Assembly (NCBI RefSeq): GCF_022605725.1 | Contig: NC_065562.1 | Location: 4,216,001 to 4,280,000, forward strand | Direction of reading: 5' to 3' | Length of the DNA: 64,000 nt | DNA from: Anthonomus grandis grandis | Lineage: Eukaryota; Arthropoda; Insecta; Coleoptera; Curculionidae | In this document: piece by piece, positions 11,307-23,732 of the stretch | How the letters are laid out: the number at the start of each line of letters is the position of its first letter | How positions within the stretch are numbered: position 1 is the stretch's first letter | Made by a program: the position numbers and the translations under genes | Notes under the pieces: generated by a model | Told to the model about the DNA's origin: nothing | Seen by the model: only the letters and a program-made list of their open reading frames with translations | Databases searched by the model: none

Positions 11307-12378
11307 GTGCCCGAAACTCTATGCACAGTAAAAGAAGGTTTTGCCCGTGTAGACATTTTTAACAATACAAACGAAAATATCACTGTTGACCTAATTAAAC
11401 CCATAGATTGTTATCTTTTACCGGAAAATGAAAAAGAAAACTATAATTTCTTTCATATTGATAATATTATAAATGAAAATTATATATGTAATAACAATAA
11501 ATACCCAAATAATTTTGACAGAAATAAACCCGATATAACTAATTTAATAAGACACAAACATCTAAATAATGAGGAAAAAAATCGACTTTTTAAATTGATT
11601 AAAGAATTTTCCGATATATTCCACGATGAAAACGAAAAATTAAGTTTTACCAATAAAATAAAGCATGAAATTAGAACACAAGAAAACTTTTCAAATATAA
11701 GTGAAATTCAAAAATTGATTTTTAAAGATTTAGAATACAAAGATTCAAATAAATCTTGTTTAGAAAAAATGGCACAATTTAAGCCTGAATATTTAAATTG
11801 CGTGCCTAATTTCGATGGAAATCCATCGGAATTAAATAGATACCTAGCAATTTGCAAATCTATTATAGATACTTTTTATGACGCTAATAATGCCGCTAAT
11901 TTTCAAAATATTTATATTTTAAATAGTTTAATAGGTAAGCTTTCAGGAAATGCTAGACTTGTAGTACAAAATGTCTCCACTTGGGATGATCTTAAAAATA
12001 CCCTATATAGAAACTTCGCTGATCGTAGAGATGAAACTTGTTTAAATAGAGACTTAAATAGTTATGCTTAGGCAAAATGGAAACGAATCTCCGCAAGGTT
12101 TCTATGATAGAGTGTTAGAGATTTTAAATTTGTTATGCAGCTACGTTGATTCCCATGAAATAGCTGAAGCAGCCCCTATAAAGCGCGAAATGTATAAAAA
12201 ATTAGCTTTAACAACATTTATATCAGGTTTACAAGAACCTCTAGGCAACACAATACGTTGTATGCGGCCTGTCGATTTGGCCGAAGCGATTCAATTTGTT
12301 TTACAAGAAAGTAACACGAAATACTTTCAAAAAAACCATAATAATTTTTCACAAATACAACATAAACAAAAATTTTAA
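11307..12378 (+). pseudogene. Chimeric ORF: block 1 protease-RT linker fused to the gag of block 2
   Basis: One open frame reads the protease C-terminus, then the pol linker (LIKEFSDIFHDENEKLSF, KIKHEIRT) that normally leads into RT. At about 11680-11700 it passes directly into a different gag: MAQFKPEYLNCVPNFDGNP from ATG 11769. That gag continues across a stop near 12071 and a frame change to 12378, ending FISGLQEPLGNTIRCMRP. The linker KIKHEIRT corresponds to KIKHNIRT of block 2 at about 13715, so the two blocks are related but diverged. The fusion implies recombination or template switching between two element families. Confidence 0.7.
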
Positions 12379-12900
12379 AACCCAAAGAAATTTAACCCTC
12401 AACATCACAGAGATGTAAACCCTAACAGACATCACTATCAGAATAATAATTCTAATAATAAACCTTTTCCTACTGGCCCTGTAGATATAAGGCCAAACCC
12501 ATTTTACAAACAACCACGTTTACCCTCAAACTCTGAAGTTTTTGGTAAGCAACAAAATGTATTTAAACCCAATCCAAATAGACATTTACCTAAGCCTACA
12601 CCTATGTCAATTTGTACTAACAATACAAATCGCCCTTCTACCTCGAATAATTTTAGAAACAATAGCTACCAAAACTATCAACAAAATAGACCCAAACCTA
12701 TATCAGAAGAAGTGTATAACACACAACTTGACCCCACAGACAATGGGGATGTAACCCATTCATACAATAATGAAGAGAGAAACTCAGTACGAAACTGAAC
12801 CCCAAAATGAACACTACCAAACTTATGACAAATCAAATGACTATGACCCAAATTTTCAGGATGCCGATTCCGACAATCCCGAAACTTAGCCTCACCAGTT
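12379..12900 (+). pseudogene. Asn/Pro-rich gag tail of block 2, no long frame
   Basis: This stretch has only short broken frames rich in Asn, Gln, Pro and Tyr, like the tail of the block 1 gag. It joins the capsid end at 12378 to the second protease at 12901. Confidence 0.5.
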
Positions 12901-13790
12901 TTGTCATTTAATACTAACAGCGTAAGTGAATTACCATATATCACTTTCCCTGAACATAATATAAAAATACTTATTGATTCTGGATCGACCAAATCTTTTA
13001 TAGATCCACAACTTGCTTTTCATTTTTACCCTGATTGTATCATAGATGACCCATTCATTGTGAGCACTGTTTTCCAAAAATCAGCTCATAAATTTAGTGC
13101 CCTTTTACCGGCATCAACAATTTTTAATTTACCGCAACAAGAAGGCTTGAAATTTTATTTATTTAAATTTCACAACACTTTTAACGGACTTTTAGGTCTA
13201 GACAATCTAAAATCTTTAGAAGCTAATCTAGATTTTTAACAAGGATATCTAGTCACCCCCTACTCAAAAATTAAACTTAAGTGCCACCAAACGAAACAAC
13301 AACTTAACTGTATAACAGTTAAACCTCATTCTGAGCAAGTAATAAAAATAAAAACCACTATTAAAAATGGCGAAATTATTATTCCGCATCAAAAATGTCA
13401 TAATTGTGAAATTCCAGAATGTCTTATTATCGCAAAAAATGGTTTAGCAATGACCACCATCTTAAACAATACTTGCAACCCTGTAACACTCGACTTTTCT
13501 CAACCAATCGATGTAGAGAAATTTGACAGAAAATTTATTGAAACCATAGACCTTAACAACTTTAATGAGACTCCTAAAATAAAGTTAGACCTCACTAAAC
13601 TTAGAATCGATCATCTGAATTCAGAAGAACGGAATTCAATTTTAACCCTATGTAAAGAATTCTCAGATATATTTTATCAAGAGAATACGCCCTTGACTTT
13701 CACCAGTAAAATCAAGCATAACATCAGAACAATAGATGAGATCGCCGTTTACACAAACGTTACACAAACCTTATCTCTTCGGTCGTAAAT
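12901..13790 (+). pseudogene. Retropepsin and pre-RT linker of block 2
   Basis: The protease core is KILIDSGSTKSFIDPQLAF (DSG catalytic signature, about 12965), with GLLGLDNLKSLEANLDF (about 13190) in the position of the conserved flap/ILG region. After a stop at 13239 the linker resumes at 13450 and contains HLNSEERNSILTLCKEFSDI and KIKHNIRT. The frame then ends at 13788. Reverse transcriptase should start just after KIKHNIRT but is absent: within a few codons the sequence jumps to the end of RNase H. Confidence 0.7.
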
Positions 13791-14180
13791 TTAATATCAT
13801 TACAGATCACAAACCATTACAGTGGTTATTCTCGTTAAAAGATCCTTCTTCAAAGCTTTTACGCTGGCGGATCAAACTAGAGGAATTCGATTATACCATC
13901 ATTTATAAAAAAGGCAAACTCAATACGAATGCAGACGCCTTATCAAGAATCGAAATCCACACGAAAGAAACCCCTGGACTAACGAACTTAAAAAACTATA
14001 TGGAAGAATTTAATAAACATTTAGGTCAAGAACAGTCTGGTTCTTCCAGCCAAAACAATGAAAATAATACTTTAACCCTGACCAAGATAAAGCATCCATT
14101 ATCGCACAATCAGACGACGAATTACCCATATTCCCAGACAACGCGACGATTCACACGAACGCTGACTAAGATCCTATAGT
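13765..14180 (+). pseudogene. RNase H C-terminal part of pol
   Basis: After the deletion joint the frame reads HKPYLFGRKFNIITDHKPL (about 13762-13820), then LRWRIKLEEFDYTIIYKKGK and NADALSRIE, the standard end of the Ty3/gypsy RNase H. The catalytic Asp in ITDHKPL and the final Asp in NADALSR remain. The RNase H N-terminal half and the complete RT are missing, so the element could not copy itself. A Ser/Asn/Gln-rich spacer follows to 14179. Confidence 0.75.
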
Positions 14181-15136
14181 CTGAATCCCCATTATTGAAT
14201 CAGCAGTTAATTACGGAGCTAACCAAATATTTATACAAAGTGTTTTGCATTCACCTGCCAAACCAATAATCAAAATACTGTTCAATAAAAAACGAAGAAT
14301 ATTAGTTCAAATTTCAAATAATAACTTCGAAGAAGATATTCTCAGTTTCATGAAAGAACTAATTGTCCCTGACCAAATTCCGGACCATAATAGATAGTTT
14401 CTCTAAATATGCTCAAGCATACCCTCTAAAATCACTAGCCGCAAGCGAAATCGTAGATAACTTATTAAACTACTTCTCTCACCACGGTATCCCTAAACAA
14501 ATTATCGTAGATAATGGGACCGAATTTAAAAATACGATTGTCACCGAACTACTTACATTACATAAAGTAAAAGTACATTTTTGTTCGCCACATCATCCCC
14601 AATCAAATGGCACTATTGAACGTCTACATTCAACACTATCGAAACATATAAGATTACTTAATAATCAATCATTCTTGAGTACCCCGATTAGTCAAAAGAC
14701 GATTTATGCAATATTAGCATATAATCACACCATCCATTCTGTCACAAAATTTAAGCCTATTGACGTAATCAAAGGTCACATTACAACAAACGATGTTTTT
14801 GACATAAAATTAGACCAAATACTTTTAAGTGAGTATGTAAACAATCACAAAGAGCGAAGTAAACTACTTTACTCCCAAATAAACAGCAAATTAATAAGTC
14901 AAAAAGAAAATCTTGCTGAAAAAATTAATGTAAATAAAGACAATCCCGAGATTTTCCAAGAAAACCAACTTATTTATCCTAAAAAACACATACGGCAAAA
15001 AACCGCAAACAAATTTGACCCACCTACTAAAATAATTAGTACCAATTATGAAAAGAAAACAGCTAAAACCAATAACCAAGAGAAAATACATTTGTCAAAC
15101 ATCAAACGTCCTTTAAGGACAAAATACAGTTTTTGA
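14180..15136 (+). pseudogene. Integrase, lacking the zinc-binding region and first catalytic Asp
   Basis: 14190-14385 encodes the conserved spacer (NYGANQIFIQSVLHSPAKP, about 14215) that precedes integrase. At about 14380 a second deletion removes the HHCC domain and the first Asp, and the frame resumes with IIDSFSKYAQAYPL. The second Asp (VDNGTEF, about 14510) and Glu (SNGTIERLH, about 14605) remain. The C-terminus runs to 15136. The protein would have inserted element DNA into chromosomes; with one of three catalytic residues missing it is inactive. Confidence 0.75.
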
Positions 15137-15162
15137 CTAACTCCTAACTTATATCCTTTCAG

Positions 15163-16738
15163 ATTTCTCCAAGTAACATTCGCACTTGAAAATAAAATCT
15201 CTATTGAAAAATTAACTGACAACCCCGGACTAATGCCACTAAAATTAGGGCAAGCTAAAATCCAAGAATACACACACACGCTTATACACTATTATGACAT
15301 TAACCCAATTATAACGGAAGTAAACAAACTCCATATTAAGGTGAATAACATTTCAACAACGATTAACCTTAATGTCGACCACCAAAAAGAAGTCGCTGAC
15401 TATTTAAAAATCTTAACTATAACACAGGACAGAGTCAAAACAAAAATAAAAGAAATTGTTCCACACCCACGCAGATTGAAGCGCGGATTAATTAATGGCA
15501 TAGGCTCAATCTTTAAAAGTATTACAGGTAATTTAGACGCCTCAGATGGGGAACGTTATGAAAGACTAATTAAACAATTACAAGACAATCAAAATGCTTT
15601 ATCAGCCAATATTTTAAAAGAAAACTCGATTTTCCTTAGCTTACTTAAGAAGTTTAATTCAACTATTCAAAAAATAAATCACAATGAACATTTACTAGAA
15701 GAAAAATTACATCTAGTAGAGCTGGCTGTACAAACGACGAACTTTCTACAAAGTTCAAATTATATAAAACATACGCTTAATCAAATAATTAATTTATATG
15801 AGATTATTGACTCAATTTTGCAGGACATAGAAAATGCATTGACATTTTCGAAATTAAAAATATTGCATCCTAGCATAATCAAAACTCAAGATTTGTATTC
15901 TGAATTTAAATCAATTCAAAAGATTGTAGGTGCAAAGCGCATGCCGTTAGAAGTTACTTTAGAAAATAATTGGTTATATGAACAAATCACAACGTTAGAA
16001 AGTTTTATTTTAAATAATAAAATAACATTTTTATTACGCATTCCAATAACATATCAGAAAGAATTTAATTATTTTCACCTTTATTCAATACCAATAAGAA
16101 AGCAGAGCTTGTTCAAGGTTATAATACCAAAAAGTAAATATCTATTGAAAAATGAGTTGCACTTCTCATACCGGGCTTCTGAATGCCACGAGATATATGG
16201 AAAGCTCTACTTCTGCGACAAAATGGACCTACAAGAGACCACAACAAGTAGTCCCTGTGCTGTCCAGCTGTTGGAAGGCCAAGGCCAACCATCCACTTGC
16301 AACCAAGTTGAGGTTAAAATCTCAAAGCCTATCTACAACCAATTGGACTCCTCCGCTAAGTACGCAGTCATTCTTCCTGACGAAATAATACTTCATTTGG
16401 AATGCCAACCTCAAGAGGAATTCGTAAAACTTCAAGGTTCATTTCTCTGCAATCTACCAATCAATTGCCAGGTAACACATAACCAGGAAATTGTTATCAC
16501 CAATCGACAATCAACAGGAATCAATCATCAGCCGATCTTGTTTCCGGATTTAAAGTCAAACCACGTTGTCCTGCCCACGCTAAACTTAGCTGCGCATATC
16601 GACAATCTCAAACTAGATGGACTAGAGAAAATCAAGAGTCAAATCTTACATAACCAGCCGAAACCAATATTATACGAAATGGTCCGCACTTTATTTTACC
16701 TTTGTATTTATTGTTTTATTCGAGTCAGTCAGAGTTAG
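15163..16738 (+). CDS. env: Errantivirus-type envelope (F-like) protein
   Basis: A frame open for about 525 codons after a TTTCAG acceptor (15162); no initiator ATG is present at its start, as expected if the start is spliced from the leader, so I take the exon start. A furin-type site RRLKRG occurs at about 15473-15490, followed by a glycine-containing hydrophobic fusion-peptide-like stretch. Long coiled-coil-like helices follow, then a Cys-rich region (about 16150-16470) typical of the baculovirus F/errantivirus env family. The C-terminal hydrophobic segment (LFYLCIYCFI) is short, so the membrane anchor may be cut. It would be a membrane fusion glycoprotein of an insect endogenous retrovirus-like element. 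Unlike gag and pol it has no visible break. Confidence 0.75.
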
Positions 16739-16847
16739 CAAGAGTTAAGATAAACTTCGCTTAAGCTTTTGTATTTTTATATTTTTAAATACGTAAACTT
16801 ACATGTTAGCTGTATGCCTAATGAATTGTTTTTTAAAAACAGAAAAT

Positions 16848-17098
16848 CGAATACCCGGTTTTTAATTCAGGCATCTCTAAAAAAAGCAAGAGACGGTATT
16901 TTAAAGTTATTAGGAATGTTATTAGGAATAGCAATGTTTAGGACGAAGAAAATCTTCATGCAATTTTTCGTCGAAAACAACAACAGCGTTGGTCTGTTAA
17001 TGTATGGGCAGGCATTGTCGATGATTATTTAATTGAACCATACCTTCTACCGCAACGGTTAACACGACCTATTTACCGGCGTTTCTTAGACTCTTAGT
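16848..17098 (+). pseudogene. Mariner transposase fragment
   Basis: Frames on the plus strand give QQRWSVNVWAGIVDDYLIEP and LPQRLTRPIYRRFL, the block between the first and second catalytic Asp of IS630-Tc1-mariner transposases in this window. Nothing else of the gene is present. It lies directly after the LTR element. Confidence 0.6.
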
Positions 17099-18687
17099 TC
17101 TTGGCCTCCTAGATTGCACAATTTAACGTCGCTAGATTTTTTTTTTATAGAGAGAATAAAGTAAAGTCAAGACTTAATTGGATGAATTATAACAGCATTT
17201 GAAATTATTCAAACCGAGTATCAAATTTTTTGTCAAGTCCGTCGAAATTATTTTTTTTTATAGTTAGACACTCTTGCAAGGAAAACCTACCCCTTTCATT
17301 TACCAATAACAAAAAAAAATCAAAGAATTTGTAACAAAATAAAAAAGCTAATAATGCAAGGTGACCAACAGGCCATAATATGCAGATTTACAGAGATATC
17401 CCTTACAGAAAAGGCTCTCTGAATTCTGTTGAGGCCAAAAAAATAATAAAAAAAAACAATAATTTAAAAATTTAATAATAAATATTCTGCTGAAAAAGAA
17501 AGAACGTACCTAAGGGGAGCATAGGCAGAGGATCAGGATATGAAAGAAAATATGAGGGGAAGGAAAGATGAGAAAAATTATAAACGATTTATGGCAACGT
17601 TCAAAGCCTTAGAACATTGAAAGGCTAGAAGTAGCATGCCGTGGAACTATGGACAGGTTTGTTTGCTTGCAACATCTCTGATGCAATGATGCCAAATGCT
17701 TATAGAGAAATGACAAAAATCAATTTTAATATAAAAATTTTGAGTTGTATCCGAAGGCTCAAAACAATACTACTGCTCCCCTTTAATAAAATATCAAGCA
17801 TTTTTTTAAAATAAATTTGATAAAATACTCTATATCGAAGTCAATATTAACTTTAAATAAATGAAAATAAAGTACGAAAAAACGAGAAAACGGTAATGGC
17901 ATCGCAACGCCGCTTGATCGCATTGTTGATGCCACTGATACAAGCACTCTCTACCAGTGACGTCGTCAACAAATATTTACCTGATAAATTTTTATTAATT
18001 ATTATAGAGTTTGAGTATAAGTAATATTACCATTTATGTCGTTTTTTTTTAACGGACTTCGTTAGAGGAAGGTCCTAATAAAAGGCACCATTTTTGTTAA
18101 AGCATTTTTATGGAAATTAAATATTTTATTAATATAATATTATAGATTTCTTAATAAATCATGTTCTAAGACACAAATTATTAACATTTTGCAAAATTTT
18201 ACTGTTATTATTACATTGGAAAAAACTCAGTTTTACATCACTTACTTTATATCACATAATATATACTTCTATGGTGCTGACTTTTTCAAAGGGACAGTAT
18301 TGATTCAGCAGAAAGAGTTAAAACTACAAGGATGTTCAAATTGTGAAGGAGTTGCAGGTTTTTTTATAGGTTATAAGATTTTTATTATGAGTATTATTTA
18401 GCCTGTATAATGGTTTTGAGACATTTAACAGTGACCTATATAATACCTAATACCAAATATTATATCATATTAATTTATACTAAAAAACAAAGCTTACCTA
18501 AGAATAAAGACTATGTACAATAGAATAGATTAGATAGTTTATTAGTAGTAATATACAAACAAGTACTTTTACAAGTCAAATAAAATATGTAGTATGTAGT
18601 GCTTTTTTGAAAATCATGTTATTATTTCTTAAAGTATTTTAATAATGACTTGAGATATCTAATTCAATTTCTATGGGGCAAATTTGT
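17099..18687. other. No gene recognised
   Basis: AT-rich sequence without a convincing frame. It contains CTTAGAACATTGAAAGGC at 17608-17625, identical to one arm of the palindrome at 54349. The ORF at 18189-18401 has no recognisable motif. Confidence 0.5.
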
Positions 18688-19790
18688 TTATTGCAATTTT
18701 CGAATTTTAATTTTTTGTTCTTTATTTTTTTCCCATAATTTGGTAACAAGTGATTTAGCTTTTGAAACGGTGGAATCATCATTGCTTAGGTCCTCAGGAT
18801 ATCATTTTGATTTTACCCTAGAATAATATACATAAAAATATAGTATTACCAAAATTAAAAAGAAAAAATTGAAAAAATGTATTATGATAATCCAATTGAT
18901 CAATAAAATTTATGTTATTATAAAGAATCTTTGTAATATCATACATTTGATTAATTGCATTTAATTAAACAAATATAATAAAATAAAATACTATATCACT
19001 TATAAATAAGATCATAGAATAACCAGACAAATTCTCTCGTTAGCCTATGATAAGTTATATAGAATAGGATGATACATGGCATAAAACTAGTAGTCTATTT
19101 TGAGTGTATTTTTACCTTTTCCTTGGCCGAGTCAGGGAATGTGTAGCAGTTAAACAAAAACGGCTTGGATGAGAAATAGTAATTGTTGACCTAGACCCCA
19201 CGGTTACTGTAGAACTATTAATCTCAGATGCAGTTATTGTTGATGATGAATGATCAGATCTGTAATTATACAAAATATGGTGTATCAAGAATATTATAAT
19301 CTATTTTAATTATCCATACTTGTCTATATTAGCTTCACTGTTTGTACTATATACCATTTTGGAAGCTAAAGAAGTTTTTGCACTCTTCAGGAAAGCTACT
19401 CCTGCAGCTTTGAAGGGTAAATCACTTGGTAAATTAACTGAATTATCAGCTGCTGTGTTTTTTACCAGTGCATCAGAAATCCTAGTAAAAAAATAGTTTT
19501 ACACACATACCTAATTTAATAAGTATTAGGTATAAATAAAGCTTATATGAGTAACACTAATCCTTTTTGTGACGATTTTTTTATACTATAAAAATATATT
19601 TAAAAAAAAATTACCTCTGAGGTAGAGCTGATTTTTTTAATAAAGTCTGGTTACTGATAATATTATCTTTCTTATATAAGAAATCACTTCTAAGGATGTG
19701 ATCTGAACAAACAAATATGTTCTGTTTAATTGTGTTGATTTCCATTAATGAAATCCATTGTTCCCTTTGGGCATATAGGTATCAGGCAAT
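18688..19790 (-). pseudogene. THAP-domain protein gene, four exons seen, damaged
   Basis: Exons on the minus strand, all with GT/AG borders and compatible phase: 19790-19615, 19481-19320, 19259-19116, 18817-18688. The first carries the end of a THAP zinc-finger: REQWISLME, then VCSDHILRSDF (the C..H ligands) and LKKSALPQR (the AVPT-like motif). The middle exons encode a Ser/Thr-rich linker and the last a coiled-coil-like end (SKAKSLVTKLWEKNKEQKIK) before the stop. Two lesions show: a one-base shift near 19768 that separates LPDTYMPK from REQW, and an in-frame TGA near 18803. The exon with the first two Cys ligands was not found. It could be a host THAP gene copy or a P-element-type remnant; no transposase domain is visible. 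Confidence 0.65.
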
Positions 19791-20350
19791 CTATAATAAG
19801 TATTTGATATTTAATCAAAAAGCAAAAAAAATAATGAATTAATATGTGGTGCCAATTACTATATATATTATTGTAAGTTGCAATATGGTAAAACAAAAAA
19901 AAATATCGACCAAATTTTAGGGAAAGACAAAATTAACTTATACATAGATATCAATATCTAAATAAATCTCAAAATTCTTTAAAGGCAATAAAAAATTAGT
20001 AATTTCATCTATCTACCTAATGTCTATATTAAAAAAACATAACTATACATAGATAGGTACATGGGTATTAGGTATGCCTTCTTTCTGCCAAAACAACAAA
20101 AAAAAAACTTAAAATCCTGTAATAAAACCAGGGACAAACTTCTAGTTTTATAGTTTTTATAGCCTATTGATAGATGAATATGTTCAAAAAAATATTTAGA
20201 TTTAAAAATATAAATATTTTGGTATTTTACGCACACTTTCACATTCAAGTTTTTATTAGGTTTATCTATAAAATCCCCTATTCTACGTTTATGATGATGG
20301 TTACCCCATGATGTGATGTTATGAAAGTATCGGTATTTATGTTTTTGAAG
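19791..20350. other. No gene recognised
   Basis: AT-rich. It should hold the upstream THAP exon if one survives, but I saw no Cys-rich frame. It ends at the 3' side of the minus-strand LINE. Confidence 0.4.
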
Positions 20351-20425
20351 GTGGTAGACAATGGTACAGTGAAAACATCTTGTCGGACTTGCATTGTCTT
20401 ATTTATTTTATGTAACACGACGTTT

Positions 20426-20448
20426 CGGTTGGTAAGTATCTCCAACCG
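20426..20448 (-). repeat. Hairpin in the LINE 3' UTR
   Basis: CGGTTGG, a 9-base loop, then CCAACCG: a perfect 7 bp stem. It lies near the element 3' end, where LINE RTs bind their own RNA. Confidence 0.6.
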
Positions 20449-20544
20449 TTATCAAGTGTAAACTTGATTTAACTTTATTATTTTAACTTTAAAAGTTTTT
20501 TCTGTCAATGTAAAATCATTTATTTTAAACCTATTTATATATCA

Positions 20545-23203
20545 AGTATGAAAATGACTTTTTAAATAATTCCTTATTGTGCGCCGGAATAGTAAGCAAA
20601 TTCTTTCTTCTAATATTTAGGTTATGTACATCCGTTCGAAATCTAATCTTTCTAAGCAAATATGATGGAGACTTCCACTTAAGTAATTTATAAAAAAAAA
20701 CAAATAAGATGTAATACTCGTCGATTGAACATATTTAACCAGCCCGCATCCTTTAGCTTATGAGAAATATGCTCCCCTCTCCTTACGCCAAATAGTCTTA
20801 GTCACGAATTCTGAAGTTTTTGTATCCGATAGGCATATGAGCAGTCAAGACAAGGACCATAAATAGTGTCGCAGAAATTGAAAGGTGACAAAACCAATGC
20901 TTCACAAGGCATTTTTTTAATATTAGTACTTAAGTAATTCTTCTGGGCGTAAATAGTTTTTAAAGCAGAGTATCCAATTTTAAGTTTAAGTGTAACTTGC
21001 TCCCTAAATTTTAGTTTATGATCTATTAGGAGCGCCAGATTATTGGCTGAATTTTGAAATTGTATAACATCGTTATTCATTTCAAGTCTAAAGTTATTTA
21101 AAATCTCTATCCGGTGAGCATCACTACAAAAAAGAATAGCTTTAGATTTGGATGGATTAATTTTTAAAAGTAGATTTTGAGTTTCAGTTAAGATATTATT
21201 AAGATCTATATTAATACTAAGGTTAGCTTTAGGAGCATAACTGGGTTTAAATGAATAATAAATTTGAGTATCATCTGCATAGCAGTGATGGTTACAGCTA
21301 TTTAATTTTTTTGTTAATTGTGATGTGTATATTGTATATAGCAATGGACCCAAAATACTACCTTGTGGTACACCAGAAATAACGTCAAGTGCCTTTTAGC
21401 AGAACTCTTTGTTTGCGGTTTGAAAGAAAAGATGACATAAGTGTTAAGGCCGACTGAGAAAATCCTTGATAATGTAATAGAGATATAAGTATCTCATGAT
21501 TCACCATGTCAAATGCTTTGGTAAAATCTAAGAGAATTAAAACAGTTGCCTGATCTTTATCCAAAGCCCGAAATATATCGTCTGTAACTTGAGACAACGC
21601 AGTGACACAGCTATAGCCCTTACGAAACCCAGACTAATATTCTGGGATGAGATTATTGCTATTTAAATAATCAAGAATTTGGCGCTCCATAATTTTTCCA
21701 AAATTTTCGAAAGAACAGAAAGTATAGAAATAGAACGAAGATTGTTGAATTCTGTGGGATTTTTAATTTTAGGTAAGGGAATTATATTGGCCTCCTTCCA
21801 CTTTTCCGGAAAATAGCTCTTCTCTAGACAACGATTTATAATATGGGTAAGAGGGTTAATAATCACAGGACAGCAAAGCGTAACAATAGGAATATTTAAA
21901 TTATCGGATCCAAATGCCTTGCTTTTTATAGTTTGAAGAATTTTTTCTACTAAATCCTGGTCTACTAAATTAAACACAAAATCGTATATATTAGGAAAAA
22001 TTCTGTGCTCCTTAAAAAAATTTATAAAATCGGTATTAGGCTTATTGTTGTTATTGTTTATATTAGTAAAAAAACCATTAAGTTTTTCAACATCTTGTAA
22101 TGATATAGGAAGCTGTACATTAGATTTTTTAGAAATATTGATTTTTTTCAACTTTCTCCAATTTTCTCTATTACTACAAATGCCAAGTTTATAGGTTAAA
22201 TATGCTTTTTTCTCTGCACGAATCGCAGACGTTGTAATATTTCTATACTGTTTATACGTATTCCAGTCCTCCCGATCCTCACTAGCTCTAAACTTATTTA
22301 GAGCCCTATTACGAAGCTTTTGCATAAACCTGATGTTGGGGGTTATCCAGGGGCTATATGGTTTTTTTTAATTATTAACCCTCTTAATTGGCGCGTCTAG
22401 GATATTAAGTATCGACTGTGTCAAAAAATCACCCTTTGAGTCAATTTCAGGCATGATATACATACTATGCCATGGTATTAACTCCAGATCAGACTGAAAA
22501 CGTAAATGTTTAATATTATGAAGGTTTCTATATGAAAAACTAAAGCGTTGTGGCTCAGAAATAATAAATTAATTTCACAAAAAACCAATAAGTGATCCGA
22601 CACCTCAACATCCCTAACACCACAAGCCTCCATGAGGTCAATATTAGAAAAAATTAGATCAATCAGGGACATAGAAGTATCAGACACTCTTGTCGGCTCT
22701 GATATGAATTGTTTTAAACCATAAACTTCAGTAATTTCAAACAATGAAGTATTTACATTTGGATTAAGAAGACTTATGTTAAAGTCGCCAAGAAGTATTA
22801 TGTGCTCATAGGCAGCATAAAAATTAACCAGAATGTTATCCAGAGCGGAATAAAAAAGGTTTAGTTCACCTTTAGGTGGACGATAGATGTTTCCAACAAG
22901 AATTTTTTTGTCATTTATATATAGCGCGATTCAAATTTGTTCAAGAAAAGCTCCAGATTCTGTATGCATAATACAAAAGTTAAAAGTATTTTTGAGATAC
23001 ACAGCGACACCGCCACCTCTATTTAGCCTATCCTGACGAACGAGAATGTAACTATCCAAGTGAATAGTGTCATCGGAAACATGGGAGTGAAGCCAAGTCT
23101 CCGAGACACCGATCACGTCATATTTATATTTTTTTATATGATCCTGAAAAATATCAAAGTTGTTTGTAAGTGATCTAGTATTCAGATGCGCACATGAAAA
23201 CAT
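20545..23203 (-). pseudogene. LINE ORF2: endonuclease plus reverse transcriptase, several breaks
   Basis: The endonuclease starts with SCAHLNTRSL and GVSETWLHSH (23203-23040), then RGGGVAVYLKNTF. A later segment (22744-22478) has LIDLIFSNIDL and EVSDHLLVFC, the SDH catalytic end. The RT spans 22325-20802: AFGSDNLNIPI, LDFTKAFDMVNHEIL (first Asp, near 21515), CYADDTQIY (second Asps, near 21285), then SPFNFCDTIYGPC. The C-terminal part to about 20545 is in another frame. Breaks occur near 22930, 22745-22478, 21660-21600, 21385 and 20802. Full-length relatives nick target DNA and prime cDNA from the nick; this copy cannot. Confidence 0.8.
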
Positions 23204-23205
23204 TT

Positions 23206-23732
23206 ATGTAATATATAATAAAGGAAAAGTTATTTAAAAGAGAGGGACAAATAAGGGAGTGTAGGAATTTAAAAAAAAGGAGTTTGCAAGTATGCTCTTT
23301 AACTAATTTCCCTTTAGTTTAAGTTATCACAAGACAGGTAATAGTAATAGTTAAATTAAACAGTAAAAAAATACCGCTCATGGTGGTGTTAAGTGAAGAA
23401 CCCAAAAAAATTTATAGTAAATTATACGATACATAAATCTTAATTAAATATTTAAGTACACAATACAATATACTTATCAGACAACGAAGAAAAATAAACA
23501 TATATTATTAATGTAGTAAGTTGAAAAAAAAGACTACCCAATACAAAGAAAAACACCCCAAAATAGGAACCCCCGGTATATAAAAAAAAAAATTATAATC
23601 ATAATTTTCACATTAAAAAAAAAACAAAAAAAAACTAAGTAATTACTACAAAAAAAAAGACTCTTTGCAATAAAGAAACTTAACATGCCATAGTGAAAAG
23701 GTATACGTAACGAAAAAGAAAATATATATACA
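23206..23732. other. No gene; A-rich and low-complexity
   Basis: Many A runs on the plus strand. It may be the region upstream of ORF2 of the minus-strand LINE. The ORF at 23534-23788 is an A/T-run artefact. Confidence 0.4.

Larger units (their letters stand above)
8400..16760 (+). mobile_element. Composite errantivirus-like Ty3/gypsy LTR element with env
   Basis: The order is primer binding site (8609), leader with splice donor (8785), gag-protease block 1, gag-protease block 2, RNase H C-terminal half, integrase, splice acceptor (15161), env. Polymerase RT is missing, and block 1 runs straight into a different gag. Sequence just before 8609 should be the 5' LTR end (a TATAAATA lies near 8398), but I found no matching LTR after env, so both LTR limits are unresolved. 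This is a defective chimeric provirus-like element of the 17.6/297-related group. Confidence 0.75.
20350..23205 (-). mobile_element. CR1/Jockey-like LINE, ORF2 and 3' UTR
   Basis: From 23203 down: AP endonuclease, RT, C-terminal tail ending near 20545, then a 3' UTR of about 190 bp with a small hairpin (20426-20448). No RNase H is present. The 5' ORF1 is not adjacent. An ORF1 of the same type in the same orientation lies at 36122-36772. The exact 3' end is not clear because no long simple tail is seen. Confidence 0.8.

Noticed and set aside
13736..14180. Possible RT domain between protease and RNase H
   Set aside because: Searched all frames by eye for FRALTDYR-like and YMDD-like motifs and found none; only the RNase H end is present.
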